DNA from: Fragilariopsis cylindrus CCMP1102
Taxonomy: Eukaryota; Bacillariophyta; Bacillariophyceae; Bacillariales; Bacillariaceae
Direction of reading: 5' to 3'
Assembly: GCA_900095095.1 (NCBI GenBank)
Contig: FMBT01000390.1
Coordinates: 62,001-126,000, forward strand
DNA length: 64,000 bases
Shown: positions 36,101 through 46,131 of the stretch, piece after piece
How the letters are laid out: each line of letters starts with the position of its first letter
Position numbering within the stretch: the first letter of the stretch is position 1
Program-made: the position numbers and the translations under genes
The notes under the pieces: generated by a model
Told to the model about the DNA's origin: nothing
Database searches by the model: none
Seen by the model: the letters and a program-made list of their open reading frames with translations, nothing else

Positions 36101-37667
36101 GAAGACTCCATCTTGTTCTAGTGCCAAAAAAGCTAACGGTAGCTTGGGTATCAATAGTTTCGAACGACCAACTGTCCAATTACAGAAGGCTGTCCCCGTT
36201 AAGCTTGCATCTCGAGAGCCAAAAGATGCCCAGCAATCCGTGGAAGATTTTCGCAGTGCGATTCGTAGATCTGAGAATAGAAGCAAACTTCAGAAGGGAA
36301 TTCGATCGCACCTTACATCTTTGGAAAGTCCCAAGAATACGTTCTCTCCTGAACTATCCCGCGAACTCAATAGAGGAGCACCCAGTAGCGTTGACAAAAA
36401 CGAGCCACCTTCGGAAGGCAATGCGAACTTAACCGCCTGGTCCAAAATTGATGACACCGTTGCCATTCATTCTCATGGCCCAAAAAGATCTGTTCGTAAT
36501 ATCACCATCTTGGACCCAGAAATAGAATCTTTAGACAAGCCAAATCGATTCAAAAAGGAAGAGTTGCCAGCGTCTAGTCATACAGAGGAAGCAGATGACC
36601 GCGAAGAGGAAAATATGTCATGTGAAACGAGTACCAGAGACCTTAATATTCGCCGAGTTGTGCCCACAATGGATGGAACTGATTCCCGAATGGAGTTTGA
36701 TGTTTTGGATGATAACGCCTCAGAAGCATACGATGAACTGTTTCAGTCTAGCGATGTTCGCGATGAAAAGATTGTTGGAAATGTCGTGACTGTTCAAGAG
36801 AAACAAATTCCACTCGATCATTCAGAGGGCGATTCTGTTCATAAAGAGCTTACCTCCAGGCCAAAAGAGGCAGAGTCTCCAATTGAATTTTGTACGCTTC
36901 CTGACGATATTTCAGAGGAACAGATTTCACGCAATCATTCAGAGGACGATTCTGTTAGTAACGGACTAACCTCCAGGCCAAAAGAGGCAGAGTCTCCAGC
37001 TGAATTTCGTACGCTTCCTAACGATATTTCAGAGGCACAGATTTCACGCAATCATTCAGAGGACGATTCTGCTCATAACGGGCTAAGCTCCACGTCAAAA
37101 GAAACAGAGTCTCCCATTGAATTCTGTTCGCTTCCTGACGAAATTTCAGTTGGTTCTCAGAGTAGTTCCAATTCAACCAAAAAGTATTCCGCCGACCGCC
37201 AAAAAAATGGGACACCGATGTCGATAGGAACCGAACCTTCAATATCTATAACCTCACCTGCCGAAGACTGCTCATTTTCATCAAAAGGAGATTCAGTTCG
37301 TAGTGATAATGACGGCGCCGAGTCGCCATCGGTTGAATCTGACACATTTGATGATCGTGCTTCACACAATTCATCAAGAATTGAAGACAATGACGATGCT
37401 ACAAGCAGGCTGAGTACACGCAGTTTCGGATCCACGTCCTTAGCCTCACAAAAGCTAAACCAACGAAGAATGAGCTGGCGAACATTAAATCCTCCTCATC
37501 CAATTTGCTCTCTTCAACAGCTAGATGAATTGATGTTGGATCGGAAGCGTAAAGAACTGAAAGCGAAACGGTCCAAAGCAGGAACGCAAACAAAGACAAG
37601 GGTTGTTTCTGCGAAGAAGAAGAAGGCAAAAACCAAGAGTCGCGGCCGCCGTCGACTATTCAAATAG
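33125..37667 (+). CDS. Large low-complexity protein (1,457 aa) with a WW-like central motif and three 39-aa repeats
   Basis: The two exons are 33125-34482 and 34652-37667, with a 169-nt GTAAGT...AG intron splitting an Ala codon. The intron lies just before the one ordered-looking region: KGQKFAHPALPPGWKMRI, SESGQQPVYMHPDHGSTWHC. Its PPGW..P.Y.HP..G.TW pattern resembles a WW-type beta sheet. The rest is Ser/Asp/Asn-rich and probably disordered. Residues near the C-terminus contain three tandem 39-aa units and the end is very basic (KKKAKTKSRGRRRLFK), probably a nuclear signal. Acidic and Ser-rich tracts suggest a phosphorylated nuclear protein. I recognise no family. Confidence 0.75.
36810..37160 (+). 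repeat. Three in-frame 117-bp tandem repeats within the 1,457-aa protein gene
   Basis: The units are 36810-36926, 36927-37043 and 37044-37160. Each encodes 39 residues around HSEDDS..GL, RPKEAESP.EF and LP.DIS. The copies differ at several positions but keep frame and length. Confidence 0.9.
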
Positions 37668-37753
37668 GAGGAACTTCAATCTAGTGTATCCTTTCCTTTT
37701 TCATATGCCATGTATACCATTTGCAGGCGACAATCCTTTCTACAAATTTTTAC

Positions 37754-38371
37754 CTAAGAACCTATTATCTCTTCTACCTGTTTCGGGGTCAGGTCAAGTC
37801 GAAGTGGAACAGCAACGAGTGGGGAAGTCCCTGCACGAGGTTTCTTATTTGTTTCAATAATCTGACTTGAGACGTAATCAAGCTGGTCATATTTCTCAAG
37901 AATTTCAATAACAGCCTGAAGGTGGCATAAATAGTCTAACTCTGTTTCGTGACGAAATTCGTTCCTTGCTCCTAAATGAAATGGGAGAACATTTAGGTAT
38001 AGTTTTGTCCCAAAACTATCAACTCGGTTGAAGTCGACATCATAACAAAATCCCCATTTAGCATAGATTACGTCACGTAAAAAATAGCCGTCATATTCTT
38101 GTAATTTATCTTGCTCCTTTTGAAGTTGTTCGTCCAGTCTCTTTCGTGCTTTTTGAAATCCGTCAAGACTTACATCAGCAGTCTCATCATCACCATTATT
38201 AGAGTCTACCTTATCTTCAATGATGCTTTCATCATTATCACTATCAGGGATATCTACTTCTTTGTTTGTTTTTATTGCGTAGTGTTTGGTAGCAACGGTA
38301 CAAGTAGCGCTACTACTTGTATATTGTATGTGCGACGACGACAATCCGACACTACCGGCAAGAAGGACCAT
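37754..38371 (-). CDS. DUF3067-family plastid-lineage protein
   Basis: The C-terminal ~115 residues match the DUF3067 family of cyanobacteria and plastids: GYFLRDVIYAKWGFCYDVDF, LYLNVLPFHLG, LDYLCHLQAVIEILEKY, and QIIETNKKPRAG with a closing LRLDL. Function is unknown; homologues are found in photosynthetic organisms. An acidic linker and coiled-coil-like helix (ARKRLDEQLQKEQDKLQEY) precede it. The start is uncertain. The first in-frame ATG is at 38371 (205 aa). However, the overlapping frame from the ATG at 38457 encodes MWVVSSYNILYLWLLLAYS, an excellent signal sequence, so a small intron or a missing base may join that leader to this frame. The gene converges with the 1,457-aa protein gene, with 86 bp between stops. 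Confidence 0.8.
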   Translation of the reverse strand: MVLLAGSVGLSSSHIQYTSSSATCTVATKHYAIKTNKEVDIPDSDNDESIIEDKVDSNNGDDETADVSLDGFQKARKRLDEQLQKEQDKLQEYDGYFLRDVIYAKWGFCYDVDFNRVDSFGTKLYLNVLPFHLGARNEFRHETELDYLCHLQAVIEILEKYDQLDYVSSQIIETNKKPRAGTSPLVAVPLRLDLTPKQVEEIIGS

Positions 38372-39001
38372 GTAATGTACGAAGTAACAGTAACCACATC
38401 TGAATAGGCTAGTAGTAGCCACAAATAAAGGATATTATAAGATGAGACCACCCACATCTTCCCGATTCGATTCGATTCGATTCGATTCGATTCGATGAGC
38501 AGAAAGAACTACAACTAGAAAAGTCAAGAAAGAAAGTCAGGAAGGAAACTGAGTTAATGATTAGTTCTTCGTAGCTTCTACCTACTACTAGCTAGTAGTG
38601 CTGTGCTATGTTTGTTTGGTGTCGATGTTGTTGCGCTTAGCTACAGTCTACAGTAATAACGTTAGTACGTTATAGTTTTTTGTTTTTATCAGGATGATAC
38701 AGTGTATCAAAGATACCAAGATACGTACGGTAAAAATGAGGGAAAATCGGTTTCAAAAAGTGAAGATTACCGTAGACCCTTTTTGAGGAGAATGAATGAA
38801 TCAATGATCAGTAGATCTACTTGTCAATCAATACACAAGACTGTCTAACATTTAAATATATACATATATACGTCTATATTCAAATATAGACAAGAAATAC
38901 TTATTCTAGCTTCTAAGCTACATATAAATGTTGGGGTTGAGAAGAAGGTGCTTTTTCTTTCTTCGAAAATCAGTAGAAGTGTAATGACAATATAATTAAA
39001 T
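38372..39001. other. Intergenic with (GATTC)n microsatellite
   Basis: It may contain the first exon or leader of the DUF3067 gene (to 38457). The (GATTC) array of about 6.5 units is at 38464-38496. TACAGTA/TACTAGTA words are at 38580-38660. The remainder is AT-rich 3' flank of BUD23. Confidence 0.5.
38464..38496. repeat. (GATTC)n microsatellite
   Basis: Six full GATTC units plus GAT form a pure array. Confidence 0.95.
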
Positions 39002-39970
39002 TTAAAATTTGCGAGGACGACGTCTGGCTGTATATTTGGTATCGGGACGAACCTCCTTTCCTTTTTTGCGTTGAGTTTCTTTTTTATGTACAATCCATTC
39101 TTTTGTTTTAACTCCCTTCTTTTTACGGATTGGTCTTGCTTTTCTACCATCTTTTTCTTGTCTTTGCTTTCCTACTTGTACCTGAGATTGTTTTTGATCT
39201 GCGACTGCACCAGCGGCGGTCATACCAGGAACTTGACCCCTACCACCTACACGATCACAACTCAACACTAGGTAATGCTTTTTAGCTTTGGCAGAATTAG
39301 GATAATCGACAACGATACCACCACCAAACCCAACAGCTGTCGCACATTCACTTATCAAAACAGCCTGTTCTGCAGTTTCAGGATAAAATTGTAGTACAGC
39401 ACGGGCTGATTTTTTAAGAATCGAATATAAACTAGAAAAAAATCGAATTAATCGTCTTTTAGGAATTTGTGCAGAACTATTACTGTAACACAACCATTGT
39501 AAAGCAGAAATAGAAACACAAGCATCGAATGTAGCTGGCCGGAAAGGCAAACCAGTACCCATATCGTGATGCATAAGATCTCCCGTTGAGCATACATTGT
39601 TGTCATCATCGTCACTATCATCATCGTCATCGTATTTCATTCTTGCAATTTCTGCCTCTGTTTTGTCATCATCGCCTTTCATTTTATATGATTTTTCCAT
39701 ACGTTCATGCGCAACTTGTAACATATCTCGTGATACATCACATCCCACCCATACGTGCCCATGTTCTTCTAATACTTCACCACTCAATCCACTTCCACAT
39801 CCAATATCAAGGACGAGAGATGCTTCATCGGGTGGTAATAGTAGCAATTCAATTGCTCTCAATGTAATTTCACGTTGGACATTGATCATACGTGAACTAG
39901 AATTGTACTTTCTAGCTTCTCTTTCATTGTAAAAGTTGGAGGCATGGCCGGTTAATTCTGGACGTGACAT
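39002..39970 (-). CDS. BUD23: 18S rRNA (guanine-N7)-methyltransferase BUD23/WBSCR22
   Basis: The product is 322 aa from an ATG in a single exon. The start SRPELTGHASNFYNEREARKY is close to the family's RPE..GP..FYN..EA.KY opening. The SAM-binding motif LDIGCGSGLSGEVL is at 54-67, with WVGCDVSRDML and then FDACVSISALQWLC. The C-terminus has the Bud23-specific basic tail (KKGVKTKEWIVHKKETQRKK, ending RRRPRKF). BUD23 methylates the N7 of a specific guanine in 18S rRNA during 40S maturation, with TRMT112 as partner. An insertion with a long Asp run (DDDDDSDDDD) around residues 110-125 is unusual for the family. The gene is divergent from CYP51 across 567 bp. Confidence 0.95.
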   Translation of the reverse strand: MSRPELTGHASNFYNEREARKYNSSSRMINVQREITLRAIELLLLPPDEASLVLDIGCGSGLSGEVLEEHGHVWVGCDVSRDMLQVAHERMEKSYKMKGDDDKTEAEIARMKYDDDDDSDDDDNNVCSTGDLMHHDMGTGLPFRPATFDACVSISALQWLCYSNSSAQIPKRRLIRFFSSLYSILKKSARAVLQFYPETAEQAVLISECATAVGFGGGIVVDYPNSAKAKKHYLVLSCDRVGGRGQVPGMTAAGAVADQKQSQVQVGKQRQEKDGRKARPIRKKKGVKTKEWIVHKKETQRKKGKEVRPDTKYTARRRPRKF

Positions 39971-40537
39971 GATCGTAGATTAGATGCTTGTTTTTTAGTA
40001 GTAGATAAGAGATGTGGATGAATAACTACTTGGTACGATGGGATTATTTTTAGTACTGTAGAGTAGAGGTCAATGATGACAGACGAGTTTCTATTTTTTT
40101 CTGTCGTGAGATTCTTATTCTTTGCCTGATGATTGATGCGAGATGCTTCATGTGCTTTATATTGATGATCACATCATAATAAATTAATTTATTTGTCGTC
40201 GACTCAAAATGATGAATGGACGTCCGTCCGTCCTGACGTAGCGCGGCGTCCGCGCTATATTACCACGACACGAGTAAGATCAACCGAAAATAAAATGAAA
40301 TTTAAAAATGATAGGTACTTGAAGTATATATATTTCATTCTTGTTATTACCGCGTACTTTCACCGCAATGAAAAAGTAAGCATCATCATCATCAGAAGAG
40401 TTTTATTGTTTTATTTCATTACTTCTACTCGTCGTCATTGCTTCCGTTTCCTGAATTGTTTTAACGATTTAAGACAACCGAATCATAGTCACAAATAAGG
40501 AAGAAGAAGAAGAAGAAAAAGGAGTATTGTTGATATC
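39971..40537. promoter_or_regulatory. Divergent promoter region BUD23 / CYP51
   Basis: 567 bp lie between the two start codons. It contains a GC-rich hairpin (40239-40257) preceded by CGTCCGTCCGTCC, conspicuous in AT-rich surroundings. No gene was found; the 101-codon ORF at 40193-40498 looks like chance. Confidence 0.5.
40239..40257. repeat. Perfect 8-bp GC-rich hairpin
   Basis: TAGCGCGG and CCGCGCTA are separated by CGT. It lies about 270 bp upstream of the BUD23 start and 280 bp upstream of the CYP51 start, almost the midpoint. Confidence 0.8.
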
Positions 40538-42086
40538 ATGTGGTACTATTATTTAGCGGTTGTTTTGTTTTCTATTTGGTGGGTCGCACTACGACCACGT
40601 AGGGGAGGAAAAAATTCTCCACCATTGGTTACCGCGTCGACTGTTGTCCGTGTTCCTATCATTGGTGTGCTTGCTGAATTCCTAAAGAATCCTAATGAAA
40701 TGATGAAACGATGTTACAACGAGTATGGTCAAGTCTTTACAATTCCGGTGAGTTCAAGTTCGACTGAGTTTTCCGGTTTTATCACCTAGTTTTTTTTCTC
40801 TTTTTCGATATCATTAATATTATATAACTCACGCCGGATTGTTTGTTTGTTTTTAGATCTTTCACAGACGTATTACGTTTTTAATCGGCCCAGAGGCACA
40901 AGCTTTATTTTTCAAATCGAATGATGATGCTCTTAGTCAGGACGAATGTTATCATTTTATGACAGCAGTTTTTGGTCCAGGCGTTGTTTATGATGCACCA
41001 CGGAAGAAACGTCAAATGCAGTTTCAAACCATGGCCAATGGTTTACGTACATCCCGTATGAAAACGTACATTGCTAAGATTCAGGAAGAAACAGTACAAT
41101 ACCTAAACGATAATTGGAATGCTGATTCTGGTACAATCGATTTGTACAAGTCATTAAGTGAACTTACCATTCTAACGGCATCTAGATGTTTACACGGTGA
41201 TGATGTTAGAGAACACATGTTCAAGGATCTACAGTCATTGTACCATGATTTGGACGAAGGTTTGACCCCATTGACAACGATTTGGAGTAATGCTCCCACA
41301 GCGAGACATGCGAAGCGTGATAAGGCCCGTAAGGAGCTAGTAAAATTATTTGGAAAGGTTATCAAAGAACGTCGTGCACATCCTGAACGATCCGATGGAA
41401 CTGATATCTTGAGTTTGTTTATGGATATCGAGTACAAGGATGGTACGCCCGTAACAGAAGAAGAAGTTACGGGATTACTGATTGCCTTATTGTTTGCTGG
41501 ACAACACACATCTTGTGTCACCGGTACATGGACCATGCTACTTTTACTTCATAGTCCGAAGGTTTTGACCCGTGTCATGGAAGAACAAAAAGAATCCGCT
41601 GACAAGGATACTTTGGAATTGGAAGATGTTCAACAGATGAGTCTTCTGCATAACTGTATGCGTGAATCACTTCGTTTGTGTCCCACATTTATCATGCTGT
41701 TACGTCAAGTGATGAAAGACACAACCGTTACAGTGAACGGAGTAACTCATCATATTCCTAAGGATGATATTGTAGCTGTTTCGCCTACTGTTTCGATGAG
41801 ACTACCAACTACCTTTGAAAACCCTGACGAATTCGATCCTGATCGGTACACTGCACCCCGTGAGGAGCACAAAAAACCATACGCATATCTAGGATTTGGT
41901 GGTGGTATGCATTCGTGTATGGGACAGGCCTTTGCTTACGTACAAGTTAAGACTGTTCTTTCTGTCATTTTGAAACGTTACGAATTAACGCCTGAATCTA
42001 GTAAATTGCCTGATATTGGATACAATGACATGGTTGTTGGTCCAAAGGGTAATTGCAATGTACACTATAAAAAATTGAAATTGTAA
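40538..42086 (+). CDS. CYP51: Sterol 14-alpha-demethylase, cytochrome P450 CYP51
   Basis: The two exons are 40538-40747 and 40857-42086 (109-nt intron, phase 0), giving 479 aa, the usual CYP51 length. The N-terminus is a short membrane anchor (YYYLAVVLFSIWWVAL) followed by a basic Pro-rich hinge. Diagnostic features: the B' region YDAPRKKRQMQFQ; the I-helix AGQHTS at 284-289; E340-x2-R343; the PERF-like DPDRY; and the heme loop FGGGMHSCMG from F417 with the iron ligand C424. CYP51 removes the 14-alpha-methyl group of obtusifoliol- or cycloeucalenol-type sterols on the ER. The I-helix HTS pattern is CYP51-specific. Confidence 0.96.
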
Positions 42087-42632
42087 TGTAAAGATTGTAG
42101 GAAAAAAAAGAGCCAAGATATCCTAATGGGAGTAATATTGAATATACATAATATTATATCCGGAGTTTGATACAAAATCAACTAATTCGAGAGACAAGTT
42201 AAGTCATTGAAAATAATATGTCTTACTCTAAACGACCATAGACGAATAGACCTATTTGTTTGTACAGTATTCAATAGTTTAGAGAGTATTTTACTACTCC
42301 TTTGATTCTTGATTGACTTAGTTTGTTCTAATGTGAAAATTTGGTACTACTGTAATAATACCCCAGACATTTTAGTAGGTGTAGATTTGGGGGCGATTTT
42401 TTCGATTTTGGGTCAATTGTTTCTTCGTCGATTTGTTGATGTGCACAGTGAAATTATTGAGAAAGATCATTTTTAAATTTGCATTCCTCATAACACCCTC
42501 CCATATTTTACATCACAATACTTCGTAGTAAGGAGCATAATTGATGATATCTATCTTCTACTCAGCTGAAGATCAACAGATTAGAATTGACCAAAGAGCA
42601 ACATTAATAGTACTGTTACTGTCTTAACAAGT
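42087..42632. other. Intergenic
   Basis: This is CYP51 3' flank and the promoter of the next gene. TACTGTA words occur near 42260 and 42347. Nothing else was seen. Confidence 0.5.
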
Positions 42633-43766
42633 ATGACAGAACTGGATACTCATGTTCCCACCGCCGCCGCCGCCGGAGCCGGAACCGTCACCGGCGCAAG
42701 TAATAATAATAAAGACACAAGAAAGCTACGCCAACGAGCACGAGCTAGGATTATACATGATAAAAATGAAGATCGAAGGATTGAAAATATAATACAACAA
42801 ACTATTATGAAAAATAGTAGCCAACGTTCTAGTCACTTCTGGAAGACGTTCTATATTATATTCATTGCTCTTTGTTGTACGGTTGCTGCATTAATTCGGT
42901 CTAAACCAAATCTAATTCGTCGTTTATTACGAAGAAATAAAGATATACCAACATTTCATTTTGCAACAAGGTATCCAAATAATGTTTTACTGGGACGTGA
43001 TCTACCATTATTTTTTCGTTTTTATTCTATTGCAACACCTGAAAATGAATTTGCACAAGATGCGGTACGGAAGGTATGTAATAGTCGAACACAACTCAGA
43101 AAACGTGCTGGAAGGATTAAAACAATATTAAAAGCATGGGATGGATCGAATATAGAAAATTTATTAAATCAGGACATATGTGGAAATGAATTTGTGGATG
43201 CGTATCGTAGTAAAGGAACAACCCAACAAAGGATGGATGATTTGTTAATGTGGTGTTTAATGGCAACACGTGTTACAGAAGGATTCTTTATGGAAGACGT
43301 AGAAATTATTGATTCACCATTATTTTTAACTCGTAATCGGGGTATTGTAGTATTGAAGAAGTCATCAGGAGATGGATACGGTGGGGAACTTTCTACAGCA
43401 TTCTACCTACATCCTCGTACCGATAAGAATGAGATCAATTGGATACCATCTAAAATTCTAGCTATGCTTATTTCTAATTCACAAAAGGAACAAGATGATA
43501 ATAATAATATCGAGGAAGAGGAGAACGACGATATACAAGAGATGCTACAAAAACTATTATATGATTTGGTAATTACACAAGGGAATGAGAAGGATTTTTT
43601 GATAGTAGAAGAAATATGCGGTCAAGATCACAAACCAGAACGATCCATCGCCATCGATAGAAGTAGTATTAACGATGGTGATGGCGATTGTTACTTTGTT
43701 ATTCCTGAGAAATACGGGGGTAATTTCAGGGCGAATAGTAATGATGATGATGATGATGATGAATAA
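42633..43766 (+). CDS. Hypothetical single-pass membrane protein (377 aa)
   Basis: This is an ATG-initiated single exon. An Ala/Gly-rich start and a basic segment (RKLRQRARARIIH) precede one transmembrane helix at ~70-90 (FWKTFYIIFIALCCTVAAL), followed by positively charged RSKPNLIRRLLRRN. The remaining ~280 residues look globular (FHFATRYPNNVLLGRDLPLF; MDDLLMWCLMATRVTEGFFM) with a Glu/Asn insert and an Asp-run C-terminus made of GAT repeats. I recognise no domain. Topology and organelle cannot be told from sequence alone. Confidence 0.65.
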   Translation: MTELDTHVPTAAAAGAGTVTGASNNNKDTRKLRQRARARIIHDKNEDRRIENIIQQTIMKNSSQRSSHFWKTFYIIFIALCCTVAALIRSKPNLIRRLLRRNKDIPTFHFATRYPNNVLLGRDLPLFFRFYSIATPENEFAQDAVRKVCNSRTQLRKRAGRIKTILKAWDGSNIENLLNQDICGNEFVDAYRSKGTTQQRMDDLLMWCLMATRVTEGFFMEDVEIIDSPLFLTRNRGIVVLKKSSGDGYGGELSTAFYLHPRTDKNEINWIPSKILAMLISNSQKEQDDNNNIEEEENDDIQEMLQKLLYDLVITQGNEKDFLIVEEICGQDHKPERSIAIDRSSINDGDGDCYFVIPEKYGGNFRANSNDDDDDDE

Positions 43767-44665
43767 GCATGATGGAAGTAACAGCAACAACAACAACACC
43801 AACATTGATTGATAATGATTACGTGCAGTTTTTTCTTGTCTCTGCCTTAGCTTTTCATACAGCAACAACAAAGCATACACACTGGAAGATGCCAATCTCG
43901 TACTGTCACCATAAAGATAGAGGGAGTTTGATCATTCATTCATCCAAGAATAGAAGTAGAATACAATAAGTACCGATCGAATATCATTTCAGAATGCATG
44001 CGGACATAAATAATATGCATGTTATCGCCTAACTCATAACATTGTAGTTGTTCAGTTAGCCATTCTTATATAGCTAGTAATACTTCTATACAATAATATG
44101 TAGTGTGGTATAGTGAATATCAATAAAACTACAGTAATGATCTACAGCAGCCTGCAGCAGAGTAGTTGTACAAGTACTGTATCAATTGATGTATGTTGCA
44201 AGTCATGTTATGTTTGTTTTGTTTTTTTAGGTACATTAAATAATAGTTAATAATACACCAAATTTAAATAATAATCGTTATTTCCTTCTTCTATTTCTTT
44301 TCTCTTTTCAATTAATCCCACTACTGGTATGCGATGATTTTCTTTTCCTTGAAATATAGTTCTTTCCTTCCTGCTGTATCTATATTATGCTCTTCTCCAC
44401 TTAATGTAATAATTTTACTTAACTTGAGAAAGCCTCCTGTAACGATCGATCATCATTTATTTTCGATTGCACAAGATAAAATACATATAAAGGATAAACG
44501 AAAACGAGAAATAAATATTAGAAATCATGTATTGATTTGATTGGATTGAAAAGCAAAAAAAGAAACACGATCAATTGAAATATCATCATCGAAGGAAACC
44601 ACAATATATCAATATCATATCCCACATACAGCACAATTCTTTCTATTATTTTAATATTTTTATTT
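43767..44665. other. Intergenic
   Basis: AT-rich, with ACAACA repeats just after the stop and TACAGTA / GTACTGTA words at 44130-44180. The ORFs at 43769-43969 and 44334-44540 are not convincing. Confidence 0.5.
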
Positions 44666-44896
44666 TTATATTACACGTACCACCTTACGTCTCCAATTAT
44701 CAGCATCAGGATCAAAGATGAAACTATGTTCATTTGTAAATCCCATATCAAATATAAATAAGAAGGCCATAATTGTCAATATAGACAAATATTGTAACCA
44801 AAGTGTACCGCCTGTTCCTGGATGATAAGATGCGAATGTAAATAGAATTAGAATCAACATAATAATAATTTGCATCTTCTGACGTAGATTGACCAT
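44666..44896 (-). CDS. Small two-helix membrane protein (76 aa), unknown
   Basis: The ORF is ATG-initiated. Helix 1 is MQIIIMLILILFTFAS, then a GTGG-containing loop, helix 2 LQYLSILTIMAFLFIFDMGF, and a polar tail (FIFDPDADNWRRKVVRVI). The charge pattern and uninterrupted frame support a genuine short gene, but I recognise no family. Confidence 0.5.
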   Translation of the reverse strand: MVNLRQKMQIIIMLILILFTFASYHPGTGGTLWLQYLSILTIMAFLFIFDMGFTNEHSFIFDPDADNWRRKVVRVI

Positions 44897-46131
44897 GATT
44901 GACTTGACTTTTGCTATATATTTCTATACTTTTACAGGTAGAATTATTTCTATTAATTTTGGTTGGATATACTGTAGATATCGGAAGGGACACAAAGGGA
45001 ACAAGTATTGCTCTATTGTTAATGCTATTGTTAATGCTTTTATGATTCTTCAGGTACACGCTGTTTGTATTTTGCAGTTAGTATGGGCGAAGCGTCGTTA
45101 GCGAGCAACGCCGGACCTGACTTTTTTTTTTGCCTGCCTGCCTTTTTCCACGTCCAATGGCGTTAGTCGAAAGAGTCGAATAGAATTAGTATCATGAGAT
45201 AAATACTACATTAAATTTACCGTATAATTAATTTACTTCAAGTATTGCCTACTTTTTGATTGACTGCTGTTACATATATGTATGTTGTTGAGCATTTTAT
45301 TGTGTGATCTTTGAAGGTTAGTTAGTTGGCGGTGTGTTTGTTTGATTGATGATGGGTGTTTAGTTTCTCGCCACATTATTTTTACATGATGGTGTTATTC
45401 TTTGGGATGTGTGCATTTGTTGGTCCCTTCTGTGCTTTTTACATTGGATGAGATTGCTTAAGATTATAAATAAATATGGCAAATATGCCTATTGGACATT
45501 AAAAGGAGATGTAGGCAGGGTGAGAAAGGATTCCTAACACCAGCATAGCACCAGGCAATAAGAGCTCTAGCTCTGGCTTTGTGTGTTCATTTCAGTATAT
45601 CACAAACCATGATATGCATTACAAATAGAGTACAACTCCTCTGTCCTTTAGGTACAATTCTATTCTGAGTTTGCTGTTATTGTTATTGTTATTGTTATTG
45701 TTATTGTTATTGTTATTGTTATTGTTATTGTTATAGTGTTATAGTATAATATAATATACTACATTGTTATGAATAAGAGGTGCTGTGCCATCGTCGCAGA
45801 CATAATTTAATTCTTTGACAACAACAAATCGTGGGTTAATTTATTAATACTACCGAAGAATAAGACGTAAAAGTACCTGTCTGGTCTTTGTTAGCCCTTA
45901 AACTACTTGTACTATTTTGCGCAGGGCATATATTTTTTTCATTACTATTTATCTCGCTATTTCGAAGAAGACTAAGTAATAATAGTACCGCACAACATGT
46001 GTAACGACTAACTAAAAAATTAATTTACTCTTCACAATAAGTTGTTAATACAATATACACAATACATTCTCTTACTACAAGTAGAAAGTTCTTCTCATCA
46101 TACAGTAGGTTACCAAATATAAAATCACAGT
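44897..46131. other. Intergenic with a hexanucleotide array
   Basis: No gene was found. A pure (GTTATT)10 array is at 45675-45734. A moderately GC-rich patch with GGCGAAGCGTCGTTAGCGAG is at about 45085-45115. The promoter of the transglutaminase-like gene is at the right. Confidence 0.5.
45675..45734. repeat. (GTTATT)10 microsatellite
   Basis: About ten perfect 6-bp units occupy 60 bp, followed by GTTATAGT degenerate copies. Confidence 0.95.

Noticed and set aside
45675-45734. CRISPR-like regular array
   Set aside because: The units are 6 bp with no spacers, so it is a microsatellite. The genome is eukaryotic.
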